A DNA stretch of 64,000 nucleotides from CBDCGS01 sp965216915 (GTDB lineage Bacteria > Pseudomonadota > Alphaproteobacteria > UBA828), in assembly GCA_965216915.1 (NCBI GenBank), contig CBDCGS010000008.1, positions 124,001-188,000 of the forward strand, in the 5' to 3' direction. Of the stretch, positions 17,506 to 26,606 are shown one piece after another. The notes beneath the pieces are model-generated. The model had not been told where the DNA came from, did no database searches, and was given only the letters and a program-made list of their open reading frames with translations. Both the position numbers and the translations under genes were made by a program. Every line of letters begins with the position of its first letter. The stretch's first letter is position 1.

Positions 17506-19307
17506 AACATCGCGGGTTCGGCGCTGAGGCAGGTCGTGTCGATGCGCGCGAGCAGGTCGATCGTCGGACCGGTCTGGGCGAGCTCGTAGCGGTAGAAATA
17601 GCGGCACGCGGCGAGCTTGCCGCGATAGAACGCGTCGTCGTCGGGGCTGAGATCGGCGGCAAGGGCGGCGGACGCGACGCGCGCCTGCCGCAGCCAGAGC
17701 CACGCGACCACGATATGGCCGAGCGTGTTGAGGTAGAGCGTCGCGTTGGCGAGCGCGGCGCCAACGCGGCGGTTGGCCTGCTCGACGGCGATCGCGGTGG
17801 TCGCCATCTCGATGGCATCGCAGGCGCCGCGGAGCGCGGTGGTGTATTCCGCGAGCGAGGGCACCGCGGCGGCCTCGGCGCATTCGGCGCGGATCTCATC
17901 CATTAAGGCGTCGAAGGCGCGGCCGTCGTCGAGGCGCACCTTGCGGCCCAAAAGGTCGAGCGCCTGGATGCCGTTGGTGCCCTCGTGGATCGCGTTCAAC
18001 CGGTTGTCGCGGTAAAGCCGCTCGACCGGAAAATCGCGCGTGTAGCCGTAGCCGCCATGCACCTGGATCGCGAGCCTGTTGGCCTCGAGGCAATAGTCCG
18101 ACGGCCAGGCCTTGGCGATCGGGGTGAGAATGTCGAGCAGCGCGTGCGCATGGGCGCGCGCGCCTTCCTCCGTCGCGGTCTGCGCATCGTCGAGGAAGCG
18201 CGCACAAGCGAGGCAGAGCGCGAGCCCGCCTTCCACATAGGCCTTCTGCTGCAGCAGCATGCGCCGCACATCGGCATGCCTGATGATGGGGACCGGCGGG
18301 CTCGCCGGGTCCTTCTGGTCGACCGGACGGCCCTGGCGGCGCTCCGTCGCGTAGTGCAACGCCTGGCGATAGCCGGCATAGCCCTGCATCGCCGCGCCGA
18401 TCCCGACACCGACGCGCGCCTCGTTCATCATGTGGAACATGCAGGCGAGGCCGCCATGGGGCGGGCCGACGAGGTGCGCTTCGCACCGATCGTTCTCACC
18501 GAAATTGAGCAGGCAGTTCGAGATCGCGCGATAGCCCATCTTATGATTGAGGCCGGCGACCGCGACATCGTTGGGCGCGCCGAGCGAGCCGTCGGCGTTG
18601 ACCCGGATCTTCGGTACGATGAAGAGCGAGATGCCCTTCACGCCCGGCGGTGCGTCGGGGAGCCTGGCGAGCACGAGGTGGACGATGTTCTCGGAGACGT
18701 CTTGATCGCCGCCCGAGATCCACATCTTGTTGCCGCGCAGGCGATAAGTGCCGTCGCCGGCGGGCTCGGCGCGCGTGCGCATATCGCCCAAGGAGGAGCC
18801 GACATCGGGCTCCGAGAGGCACATCGTGCCGAAATAGCGGCCCTCATGGAGCGGCGCCATATAGAGCCGCTTTTGCTCATCGGTGCCGTGCGCGTCCAGC
18901 AAATTGGCGGCCGCCTTGGTCAGCATCAGGTAGCCGACGGTCGGGCAATCGGCGGCCTTGAGCACGCCGAGGCAGGCCTGCGCGACGGTCGCCGGAAGCT
19001 GCATGCCGCCGCGCGCATAGTCGAGGCTTGCGGCGAGGAAGCCGGCCTCGCGCACCGCGGCGAGCCCGGTGTGCACTGCGCGTGGCACGCGCACCTGGCC
19101 GTTGACCAGCGCCGGCTCCTCGCGGTCACCGATAGCGGCGTTCGGCCAGAGCACGTCGTCGGCGAGGCGAATCGCAAGGTCGAGCGCGGCCTGGAAGGAC
19201 TCGCGATCATGATCGCGGTAGCGCGGCCGCGCGGTCAGCGCCTCGCTCTCGAAAACCTCGAACAAGAGGAACGAAAGATCGCGCGGATTGACGACGGGGT
19301 TCTCCAT
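17502..19307 (-). CDS. Acyl-CoA dehydrogenase, long (about 600-residue) type
   Basis: This 601-residue FAD enzyme has the N-terminal helical, middle beta and C-terminal helical acyl-CoA dehydrogenase domains plus the extra C-terminal helical extension typical of the AcdB/DmdC-like subgroup. The FAD/substrate region is seen in MCLSEPDVGSSLG and KMWISGGDQ. The likely catalytic Glu is in IHEGTNGIQALDLLGRKV. Related enzymes oxidise medium or long acyl-CoAs or 3-methylmercaptopropionyl-CoA, so the exact substrate is open. The gene is divergent from an SDR gene with 116 bases between them. No ETF genes are close. Confidence 0.9.
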   Translation of the reverse strand: MENPVVNPRDLSFLLFEVFESEALTARPRYRDHDRESFQAALDLAIRLADDVLWPNAAIGDREEPALVNGQVRVPRAVHTGLAAVREAGFLAASLDYARGGMQLPATVAQACLGVLKAADCPTVGYLMLTKAAANLLDAHGTDEQKRLYMAPLHEGRYFGTMCLSEPDVGSSLGDMRTRAEPAGDGTYRLRGNKMWISGGDQDVSENIVHLVLARLPDAPPGVKGISLFIVPKIRVNADGSLGAPNDVAVAGLNHKMGYRAISNCLLNFGENDRCEAHLVGPPHGGLACMFHMMNEARVGVGIGAAMQGYAGYRQALHYATERRQGRPVDQKDPASPPVPIIRHADVRRMLLQQKAYVEGGLALCLACARFLDDAQTATEEGARAHAHALLDILTPIAKAWPSDYCLEANRLAIQVHGGYGYTRDFPVERLYRDNRLNAIHEGTNGIQALDLLGRKVRLDDGRAFDALMDEIRAECAEAAAVPSLAEYTTALRGACDAIEMATTAIAVEQANRRVGAALANATLYLNTLGHIVVAWLWLRQARVASAALAADLSPDDDAFYRGKLAACRYFYRYELAQTGPTIDLLARIDTTCLSAEPAMF

Positions 19308-19423
19308 GGCCTTGCCATGATGCCTGATTCGGCCGGCTCGCCGAATGGTGATTGCGATGCCGCGCGCGCCGGCGGAGTATGCCGCGTCATCCCCAACCCT
19401 TGCGATTGCGTACCGGGAGCGTC

Positions 19424-20191
19424 ATGACGAGCTTGTTCGATCTTTGCGGCAAAACCGCCGTCGTCACCGGCTCGACGAAGGGCATCGGCCGGGCCATCGC
19501 CCGCGCCCTCGCGCAGCATGGTGCCCGTGTGGTGGTGTCGAGCCGGGATGTCGCGCGCGTCGCGGAGACCGAGCGCGCGCTCGCCGCCGAGGGGCTCTCC
19601 GTACGCGGCATCCCGTGCAATGTCGGGCGCAAGGAGGAGTTGCAGGCGTTGATCGAGCGCACGCGCGAGGCCTACGGCGCGATCGACATCGTGGTCGGTA
19701 ACGCGGCGATCAACCCGCACTATGGCTCCGCCATGGAGATCGCCGACAACACCTTCGCCAAGATCATGGCGACGAACGTCCAGTCCAACCTCTGGCTCGC
19801 ACAGCTGGTCGCGGACGAGATGCGCGCCCGAAAGGACGGCGCGATCATTTACGTTTCCTCGATCGGCGGCTTGTTAGGCTCGGCGGTGATCGGCGCCTAC
19901 TGCATCTCGAAGGCCGCCGATTTTCAGCTCGCGCGCAATCTCGCGACGGAGTTTGGGCCGGACAATATCCGCGTCAATTGCATCGCGCCCGGCCTGGTGC
20001 GCACCGATTTCGCCCGCAAGCTCTGGGAGGACCCGGAGCGCGCGGCGGAGCGCATCGCGCAGACGCCGCTCCGGCGCCTCGGCGAGCCCGACGATATCGC
20101 GGGGATCGCCGTCTACCTCGCATCGGCGGCTGGGCGGTGGACGACCGGGCAGACCTTCGTCGTCGACGGCGGCATCTCGATCGCCCACTGA
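19424..20191 (+). CDS. SDR-family oxidoreductase (FabG-like)
   Basis: This 255-residue classical short-chain dehydrogenase/reductase has the NAD(P) motif TGSTKGIG (15-22), structural motif NAAI (93-96), catalytic S146, Y159 and K163 (YCISK) and a C-terminal TGQTFVVDGGISI. The start MTSLFDL at 19424 follows CGGGAGC; upstream in-frame codons are not supported. It is divergent from the acyl-CoA dehydrogenase, which hints at a shared acyl-chain or alcohol pathway, but substrate specificity cannot be read from sequence. Confidence 0.85.
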   Translation: MTSLFDLCGKTAVVTGSTKGIGRAIARALAQHGARVVVSSRDVARVAETERALAAEGLSVRGIPCNVGRKEELQALIERTREAYGAIDIVVGNAAINPHYGSAMEIADNTFAKIMATNVQSNLWLAQLVADEMRARKDGAIIYVSSIGGLLGSAVIGAYCISKAADFQLARNLATEFGPDNIRVNCIAPGLVRTDFARKLWEDPERAAERIAQTPLRRLGEPDDIAGIAVYLASAAGRWTTGQTFVVDGGISIAH

Positions 20192-20221
20192 CGGGCGCCG
20201 ACCCGGGGCGCGCCGCTGGCC

Positions 20222-20629
20222 TCAGAGCGTGCGGTCCGCCGCCGCGATCGGCACGTCGTTGGCTGAGACGTCGAGCAGGGATTGCAGCCCGTCCGCCGCG
20301 AAGGCCCAATGCTCGTTGCCGTGGGTGCGGAACCACTCGCCCGTGTCGCGGTGCTGCCACTCGCTGATGAAGCGCACCGAGATGCGCGCGGCGCCGAAGG
20401 CCCAGAGCTCTTTCTTGAGACGATAGTGCTGCTGGATGGGCCAGCGCTCCTCGAGGAAGGGCACGATCGCCGCGCGTCCCTCGAGAAAGGCGTCGCGGTA
20501 GCGCCAGCGCGTGTCGGCCGTGTAATCCTCCGGGATCGCGGCGATGACCCGCCGGTTCCACTTGTCCTCGGCGCCCTGGACGATGGCGCGCGCGCCCGTC
20601 TCGTCGAATGGCGGCGTGATGCGGCTCAT
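20222..20629 (-). CDS. DUF1348/NTF2-like protein
   Basis: This 135-residue SnoaL/NTF2-like protein of the DUF1348 type has the conserved core WRYRDAFLEGRAAIVPFL, KKELWAFG, ISVRF and GNEHWAF followed by NDVPI. It is slightly shorter than usual near residues 25-35, where the family normally has a longer loop after the first helix. No enzymatic activity is established for the family. It starts 10 bases downstream of the outer-membrane gene and is probably the last gene of the TetR-RND operon. Confidence 0.8.
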   Translation of the reverse strand: MSRITPPFDETGARAIVQGAEDKWNRRVIAAIPEDYTADTRWRYRDAFLEGRAAIVPFLEERWPIQQHYRLKKELWAFGAARISVRFISEWQHRDTGEWFRTHGNEHWAFAADGLQSLLDVSANDVPIAAADRTL

Positions 20630-20639
20630 CCGCGGCGCC

Positions 20640-21899
20640 TCAGTAGCTGTAGTTGAGCTGCAGCTCGATGAAGCTGTCGCGGCGCAGGTCGTTCAACGGA
20701 TCGGCGGGGTCGATATTCATGAACAGGCTTCCCTCGGCCTCGATCGACCAATTGTCGTCGAGGCGGCGGCTCGATTCGACGCGAAATGTGCGGCTGCCGT
20801 TTCGATAGTCCTGAATGACGCCGATCAGAAGGTCGGTGTCGAAGGCGTCGTTGGCGGCGAAGCGCGTGCCGATGAAGATGTCGTGTTCCGTCGGGTTGGT
20901 CGCGGCATCGCCGCGCTCGTCATAGAGGATCTCGGCGAGCGCGCCGATATCCCAACCGGTTTCGAGCACATCGAAGAAGGTGTATTCGAACCCCGCGACG
21001 ATGGCGGCGTAGGGCTCCTCGACCCCCCGGGCGTTGCGCTCGCCCGCGCGCCCATAGCCTTCGAATTTGAGCAGCCATGCGCCGGTCGTGACCTGGGCAT
21101 CGACGCTCACTTGCTGGATCTGGTCGTATTCCGGCACCAGCACCGGTGAGCCGCCGGCATCGACGCCGAGCACCAAGGCGGGCTCGCGGTTGGTGCCCAC
21201 AAAGGCCGAGACGCCGAAATCGACGATGTCGATCGAATGGCTGTAGCGCGCCGCGACGTCCTGGTGCCACTCGTCGGCGCTGCTCTCATAGCGCGCTTGC
21301 TCGGTGTCGACCTGAAGCGCGGTGCGAAGCCGACCGCTTCTGCCGGGGAAGGTGCGCTCGCGGAAGAACGGCAACCAGAACGCTTCAAAGGTGCCGTAGT
21401 CGGTGAGCACCGTGGCGTGGAACATCGGCTGGCCGAGCTTGTCCTCCTGGTCGGGATCCTCGACTAGATCGGTCTGGTTGATGATGTCGACGAGATGGCG
21501 CGACTCCGCGACCCCCCAGAACACCTTGTCGACGCCGATGCGAAGCTCCCATTCCGACGCGGGGCCGATGTCGCCGAAGAACAACGCATAGGCCTCGCGG
21601 ATGTCGGCATGGGTGCGCCGTGGATCGGTGCGGTCATAGCGGAAGAACGGGCTGAAGGCGAAGCTGTAGCCCTCCTCGGTCTCGAGGTAGAGCTCGGGCT
21701 CGAGGGCGAAGGAGAGCGCGTGGTCGCGTTGGCCGGCATGCTGCGCGTCCTCCGGGAACCAGCGTCCCTCGAGCGAGAGATCGGCGGAGAACGTGACATT
21801 GTCGAGGAAGCCGTCTTCGGCCGCGGCGGGGACGGCGAGCATGGAGCCGGCGAGGAGCACGCCGGCCAGCCAGCCGGCGCGCGGAGATGCCGAGGTCAT
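20640..21899 (-). CDS. Predicted outer-membrane beta-barrel protein of the RND/LolA-like operon
   Basis: This 419-residue protein has a Sec signal peptide (about 1-26, ending PAAAE). It is followed by many short amphipathic strands with alternating aromatic residues and a C-terminal strand ending LQLNYSY, a typical barrel-assembly signal with aromatic terminal residues. I chose MTSASP at 21899, whose ATG overlaps the stop of the preceding gene as TGATG, showing translational coupling. It lies directly after the LolA-like and RND genes and so probably forms the outer-membrane end of the same transport system. No named family is certain; it resembles DUF1302-like or porin-like barrels found beside MMPL transporters. 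Confidence 0.72.
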   Translation of the reverse strand: MTSASPRAGWLAGVLLAGSMLAVPAAAEDGFLDNVTFSADLSLEGRWFPEDAQHAGQRDHALSFALEPELYLETEEGYSFAFSPFFRYDRTDPRRTHADIREAYALFFGDIGPASEWELRIGVDKVFWGVAESRHLVDIINQTDLVEDPDQEDKLGQPMFHATVLTDYGTFEAFWLPFFRERTFPGRSGRLRTALQVDTEQARYESSADEWHQDVAARYSHSIDIVDFGVSAFVGTNREPALVLGVDAGGSPVLVPEYDQIQQVSVDAQVTTGAWLLKFEGYGRAGERNARGVEEPYAAIVAGFEYTFFDVLETGWDIGALAEILYDERGDAATNPTEHDIFIGTRFAANDAFDTDLLIGVIQDYRNGSRTFRVESSRRLDDNWSIEAEGSLFMNIDPADPLNDLRRDSFIELQLNYSY

Positions 21900-22705
21900 C
21901 AGCGCGCGCGCTTCAGGCTCACCTGCGTGAAGTCGTTTTCGCTGAGCGCGGTGCGGAACGCGTAGTTCGTCCAGGTGAGCAGGGTGCTCTTCCCGGTCTG
22001 GTGGTTCTCCATCAGCATGCGCTGGGCTCGCCAATATTTGTCCAAATGAAGTTCGTAACCGTCGATGGTCAGCGTCTTGAGGAGGGCGTTTTTGCGATCG
22101 TAGGAATCGACCTTCCACACACGATACTCATCTTTGTCGATCCACGTCACCTGCCTCGTATAACCCGAATCCTTGTCGACTGGATAACGCTCCATGACGA
22201 AGCACGTCAAGTCGCCGCAGGGCTCCTCACCCAGATATTTGTACGTGTACTTCTCGACTTCCTGGCTGGTGAGATCTTCGTAGGCGAACTCGCTGCCCAT
22301 GAACGAGCCCGACTTGTTGGACGAGCTAATGCGCTTGACGCGCTTGAGCGCGGGCAGGAAGAGCCACTGATCGTCGTCGTCGACCTTGTGGGTGTGGGTG
22401 AGGAGCGCGGTGCCTTTCACGTCGCGCGGTCGGTCGAAGATGATCAGGCTCTTGTCGCCATCGTCCGCGCCCTCCAGCACCTTGATGCGCATGTTGCGCG
22501 TGCTCTCCTTGCCCGAGCGGTTGCGCAGCACCATCACTTGCTCGGCCGTATAGTTCTCGAAGCCGACGTCGCGGCGGTCCGCCTCCTGGGCGATGGCGAG
22601 GCCCTTTTCCTCGTCCGTCTCCGCGAGGGCGGGCGCGGCCGTCAGGGTTGCGAGAGCGAACGCCGCGGCGGCCAGCATGCCGGCGCGTAGCAAGTGGGTT
22701 CTCAT
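21899..22705 (-). CDS. Outer membrane lipoprotein-sorting protein (LolA-like), periplasmic
   Basis: This 268-residue protein has a Sec signal (1-28, cleavage at ALA-ET). The mature part has the LolA-like half-barrel sequence pattern: MVLRNRSGKESTRNMRIKV, then SLIIFDRPRDVKGTALLTH, then DDQWLFLPALKRVKRISSS. This is the LolA_like family usually encoded beside RND/MMPL permeases. Such proteins bind a hydrophobic cargo in the periplasm and pass it to the outer membrane. The ATG overlaps the RND stop codon by 4 bases, and its own stop overlaps the barrel gene start, so the three are translationally coupled. The cargo is not known. Confidence 0.85.
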   Translation of the reverse strand: MRTHLLRAGMLAAAAFALATLTAAPALAETDEEKGLAIAQEADRRDVGFENYTAEQVMVLRNRSGKESTRNMRIKVLEGADDGDKSLIIFDRPRDVKGTALLTHTHKVDDDDQWLFLPALKRVKRISSSNKSGSFMGSEFAYEDLTSQEVEKYTYKYLGEEPCGDLTCFVMERYPVDKDSGYTRQVTWIDKDEYRVWKVDSYDRKNALLKTLTIDGYELHLDKYWRAQRMLMENHQTGKSTLLTWTNYAFRTALSENDFTQVSLKRAR

Positions 22706-25023
22706 GTCGATTTCGCCTTTCTCCGTTCGATCGCGAGCAGCAGGGGGGGCAAGAACAGGAAGTCCGCGACGAGCGCCATGATGATGGTGAGCATGGTCAA
22801 GAGGCCGAGGCTCCAATTCACCTCGAAGCCCGACGTCGCAAGCACGGCGAAGCCGGCCGCGAGCACCGCGGTGGTCGTCCAGAGCGCATGGCCGACTGTC
22901 TTGAAGGCATAGCGCACAGCGTCGGGTGCATCGAACCCTTGCTCGCGGCGGGCGCGCAGATATTTGCTGAGGAAGTGGATGGTATCGTCGACCACGATGC
23001 CGAAGGTCACCGCCGTGACCACCGCGGCCGCGACGCCGACCTGGGTGATCGAATAACCCCACAAGCCGAAGCCCATGGCGGCCGGCGCGAAGTTCGGGAT
23101 GAGGCTGAGCAGGCCGATCTTAACGCTCCTGAGCGCGAAGATCAGTATCAGCGAGATGATCGCCATCGCGATGATGGTGCCGCGCAGCATGCCCTCGATG
23201 TTCCGTTTCGAGATATGCGCGAACATGATGCTGAGGCCCGAGGCCTCCTGGGCCATCTCGGGCGTGGCGTTCTCAGCGAGCCAGGCGACCGCGCGCTTGT
23301 CGAGCTCGCGCTGGTCCTTTGCCGACATGTCGCGGCCGACGGCCGTGAGCCGGGTCGCCGATTTGCCGACATCGATCTGATCGTTCAGGTTGAGGCCGAA
23401 GGGGAGCGAAAGCTCGTAGAGCAGGAGGTATTGCGCGGCGAGCTCGCGATCGTCGGGGATGCGTTCGTACGCCGGATCGTCGCCATGCATGTTCTTGTTG
23501 AGCCGCTTCATCACGTCGGCGAGGGACCAGACGTGGGCGATCTTGGGCTGCTCGCGGTACCACTCGGCGAAGGCGTCGAGGCGCTTGAGATAGTCGGGCT
23601 CGGTGATGCCGCCTTCCTCGCCGGCGCTGAGCGTGTACTCGAGCCCGTCGAGACCGGTGAGGTTCTCCGCGATGAAATCGGTATCGGTGCGGAAAGAATA
23701 GCGGTCGTCGAAATAGCGCACCCAATTGTCGTCGAGCTCGATGCGCGGAATGCCGGCCGCGAGGACGATGATGATCGCTCCCATGCAGACGAGCAGCGGC
23801 GTGCGGCGGTTCACGACCATGCCGCCGAACCAATCGAAGAAGCCGCGTTGCGTTTCTGGGACCGCGCGTACGCGCACCGGCATGAATGACATGAAGGCGG
23901 GCAGGAACGTCATCGAGAAGACGAACGCTGAGACCACGCCGAGCGCCACGAGATTGCCGAGATCGTGGAACGGCGGCGCATCCGAGAAATTCATGCTCAG
24001 AAAGCCGATCGCCGTCGTCACCGTGGTCAGAAACACGGGGTGCACGTTGATGCGGAGGGACTCGGTGATGGCTTGCTCTTTGGTGAGCCCCCGTCGCATG
24101 CCTTGGAACATGGTGCTGATGATGTGCACGCTGTGCGCGACGGCGACTGTCATGACGATCGTCGGCGTGCCCGCGGAGCCCGGGCTCAGCACGATGCCGA
24201 CCCAACCCGCGAAGCCCATCGCCGTGATCGCCGCGAACACCACCACGCTGAGCGCGCCGAGCGTGCCCGACACCGAGCGTAGGAGCAGCGCCATCACAAT
24301 GATGATCACGGCGATGATGATCGGGCCGAGCTGGAATACGTCGTCGAGCGTGGCATCGCCGAAGGCTTTGCTCGTGGCGACCGTGCCCGTGATGTAGAAG
24401 TCGATCGCGGGGTAGGCGGCGCGGGCCTCGTCGACGAACGTATTGACGTCACCCATGATCTCGTTGACCGCGAGATCGGAGTTCTCGGGCATCACGAAGT
24501 TGATGCTGACGCCCGCGACATGGCCCTCCGGCGAGATCAATCGGTTGACCAGCGTCACCTCGGAGAGCGCGACCTCGCGCACGCGCGCGAGGTCCGGTTC
24601 CGTCAGCGCTGCCGCATCGTCTACCAGGCTTTCGACGACGAGGTCATCGTCGCGCGACCAGGTGTGGGAGAAATTGGTGACGGAATCGACCCGGCTCGAA
24701 TGGGGCACGAGCCAGCCGCGTTCGGTGAGCGCTTCGATGGCGCGCAGCGTGTCGCGGCTGAACACATTGCCATCTTTCGGCGCGACCGCGATGAGCACGT
24801 TGTTGGTCTCGCTGAAGGTCGATTCCATCGCCTCGAGCGCGAGCAGCTGGGGATTGTCCTCGCTGAAGAACACGCGGCTGTCGTTGGTGATGCGCAAATT
24901 CTGCCCGCCGGCTGCCATCAGCAGAACGAGCGCGCACGAGGCCGCGAGAACGAACCAGCGGTACCGCTGGACGAAGCTGCCGTAGCGAACGATTCGGGGA
25001 ATGCTGGTCGCGCCGCTGCTCAT
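22702..25023 (-). CDS. RND-superfamily (MMPL-type) transporter permease
   Basis: This 773-residue permease has two six-helix halves, each preceded by one membrane helix and a large periplasmic loop (the RND/MMPL/HpnN layout). The first helix is at about 20-38. Sterol-sensing-like bundles lie at about 220-390 and 620-760. Proton-relay-like GDATLDDVFQ and FGIVVDDTIHFLSKYL segments are visible. Members move lipids, hopanoids or sterols across the periplasm using proton motive force. It overlaps the upstream TetR gene (ATGA) and the downstream LolA-like gene (4 bases). That organisation supports a complex with the periplasmic and outer-membrane partners rather than a drug pump. Confidence 0.9.
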   Translation of the reverse strand: MSSGATSIPRIVRYGSFVQRYRWFVLAASCALVLLMAAGGQNLRITNDSRVFFSEDNPQLLALEAMESTFSETNNVLIAVAPKDGNVFSRDTLRAIEALTERGWLVPHSSRVDSVTNFSHTWSRDDDLVVESLVDDAAALTEPDLARVREVALSEVTLVNRLISPEGHVAGVSINFVMPENSDLAVNEIMGDVNTFVDEARAAYPAIDFYITGTVATSKAFGDATLDDVFQLGPIIIAVIIIVMALLLRSVSGTLGALSVVVFAAITAMGFAGWVGIVLSPGSAGTPTIVMTVAVAHSVHIISTMFQGMRRGLTKEQAITESLRINVHPVFLTTVTTAIGFLSMNFSDAPPFHDLGNLVALGVVSAFVFSMTFLPAFMSFMPVRVRAVPETQRGFFDWFGGMVVNRRTPLLVCMGAIIIVLAAGIPRIELDDNWVRYFDDRYSFRTDTDFIAENLTGLDGLEYTLSAGEEGGITEPDYLKRLDAFAEWYREQPKIAHVWSLADVMKRLNKNMHGDDPAYERIPDDRELAAQYLLLYELSLPFGLNLNDQIDVGKSATRLTAVGRDMSAKDQRELDKRAVAWLAENATPEMAQEASGLSIMFAHISKRNIEGMLRGTIIAMAIISLILIFALRSVKIGLLSLIPNFAPAAMGFGLWGYSITQVGVAAAVVTAVTFGIVVDDTIHFLSKYLRARREQGFDAPDAVRYAFKTVGHALWTTTAVLAAGFAVLATSGFEVNWSLGLLTMLTIIMALVADFLFLPPLLLAIERRKAKST

Positions 25024-25688
25024 CGCGCCGGCTCCGTGGGCCCGTCACCCCTCTTCGGCGAGGGGGATTTGAGCCCGGTCGCCACGTTGCGCGGCTCCAT
25101 GCCCGACACCAAGAGGCGGACAACGGCACGTGCATCCGCTTCCAGCACCGCCTCGTCGGCCATCGTCAAGAGCGGCGGGTAGTCGAAGGTGATGCAGGCC
25201 AACCGGAACGTGTGCGCCGTCGTCTCGACGTCGTCGACAGCAAGCTCACCACTGGCGTTGCCGTCCTCCAGGATCTCGATCACGATGGCCTGCATGGCCG
25301 CGATGTGGGCGTCGAGAATGTCGCGCCGCTCGAGGCAGATAAAATCGACCATCTCTTGAATGCGCGGCTTGTCACGGCAGGCCTCGAGCGTGAACCGGCA
25401 GATCGCGAGCGTGAAGCTCTCCAACCGCGCGGCCGCCGGCGCCGATCGCTCAGCCACGGCACGGCGCGCCACCTCTTGCGCGGCCGCGAACCAGGACTGC
25501 CCGACCGCTGCACCGATATCCGATTTGCTCTCGAAGAAGCGGTAGAGATTGCCGGCCGACATGCCGCAGTCGCGCGCGATCTCGGCCATGGTCGTCTTGC
25601 CATAACCGAAATGACGGAAACGCTCGGTCGCCGCGTCGATGATTCGCGCCTGGGTGTCTTGGACTTGCGCCGCGGCGATACCGGACAT
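25020..25688 (-). CDS. TetR/AcrR-family transcriptional regulator
   Basis: This 222-residue regulator has an N-terminal helix-turn-helix at about 33-52 (TMAEIARDCGMSAGNLYRFF) and a C-terminal ligand-binding helical domain. The start is the ATG at 25688, preceded by GGAGAG; the open frame extends 25 codons upstream without support. As first gene of the TetR-RND-LolA-barrel operon, overlapping the permease gene by 4 bases, it most likely represses this operon and senses its cargo. A candidate operator lies at 25743-25790. Confidence 0.88.
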   Translation of the reverse strand: MSGIAAAQVQDTQARIIDAATERFRHFGYGKTTMAEIARDCGMSAGNLYRFFESKSDIGAAVGQSWFAAAQEVARRAVAERSAPAAARLESFTLAICRFTLEACRDKPRIQEMVDFICLERRDILDAHIAAMQAIVIEILEDGNASGELAVDDVETTAHTFRLACITFDYPPLLTMADEAVLEADARAVVRLLVSGMEPRNVATGLKSPSPKRGDGPTEPAR

Positions 25689-25742
25689 TGGTGGTCTCTC
25701 CGGCGTGGTTGGGAGGGCGGTGATGGGGCACATCGTGATCGA

Positions 25743-25790
25743 TGAACGCCGAACATTGATCACTGAACAATTGCTATTTCGTTCAATATT
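25743..25790. promoter_or_regulatory. AT-rich candidate operator/promoter upstream of the tetR operon
   Basis: Within the 285-base tetR-cupin divergent gap this AT-rich patch has TGAAC at 25743 and 25764 and the inverted GTTCA at 25781, giving an imperfect dyad (TGAACAAT ... GTTCAATATTG). On the minus strand TTGAAC could serve as a -35 box for tetR. The rest of the gap shows nothing I can name. Confidence 0.35.
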
Positions 25791-25973
25791 GCACGACGCG
25801 GGGCGAAATCAAGCCGCGCGCGCGGCACGGGGCTTCCGGCGTGGGGCTTTCGACGACCGTCCGGGCGGCCGCCTTGATGCCCATCATTGCCTCGGTGGGG
25901 CGATCGCCCGATACTCCGCGCATCGGGATCGAACGCGCGGTCCCAAGCCATGTTGAGGGAAGGAGACGAACGG

Positions 25974-26522
25974 ATGGTGCAGCGGATCGACGTTACCCCA
26001 CAGACGATGGAGCAGGAGCGGGTCGCGCGCTACAAGGATTTGAAATCGAGCGCCAAGGCGTTCGTGGATGCGCTCATTCCCGGCTATGAGCGCGATATCT
26101 ACAACATCATCGGCCGTGGTGTGGTCGAGGACAAGGAGCTCAAGCCGCCGATCACCGACAACCGGGATTTCAACGTCGGGCTCATCAAGTGCGAGCCGGG
26201 CAAGGGCGCCTCGCTGCACATCCACGAGACCAACGAGGTGTTCATCCCCCTGACCGGCAAGTGGGCGATCTATTGGCAGAATTCCGATGGCACGCGCCAT
26301 GAGGTCGCGCTCGAGCCCTATGACACGGTGTCGGTGCCGATCGGCCTGAGCCGCGGCTTCCGCAACGCGAGCGATGAGACGGCGCTCATGCTCGCCGTGG
26401 TTGGCGGCACGGACCCGGGCAGGGTGCACTGGCCGGAGGAAACCATCGAGGAGGCCCGCAACCACGGCATCGGTCTTGACGACCAGGGCGACCTCGTTGT
26501 GCTCGAGAAGGCGGCCGGTTGA
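25974..26522 (+). CDS. Cupin-domain protein
   Basis: This 182-residue single-domain cupin has motif 1 with H82, H84 and E88 (SLHIHETNEVFIPLTG). In motif 2 (EPYDTVSVPIGLSRGFRN) the usual fourth ligand, a His, is replaced by Arg at about 127, so metal binding may be incomplete or different. The ATG at 25974 follows AAGGAGAC. The helical N-terminus (10-45) precedes the barrel. It heads a run of plus-strand genes (cupin, SDR, MFS) and may act on the same metabolite. The substrate is unknown. Confidence 0.78.
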   Translation: MVQRIDVTPQTMEQERVARYKDLKSSAKAFVDALIPGYERDIYNIIGRGVVEDKELKPPITDNRDFNVGLIKCEPGKGASLHIHETNEVFIPLTGKWAIYWQNSDGTRHEVALEPYDTVSVPIGLSRGFRNASDETALMLAVVGGTDPGRVHWPEETIEEARNHGIGLDDQGDLVVLEKAAG

Positions 26523-26606
26523 CCCTCCGTGTGACGCTGCTGGGCCGGTCGCGGGAGGGCGCGCTCAGCGCCCGCGCTCGGCGTCCGGCCCGCTCGGGCT
26601 AAGGCC

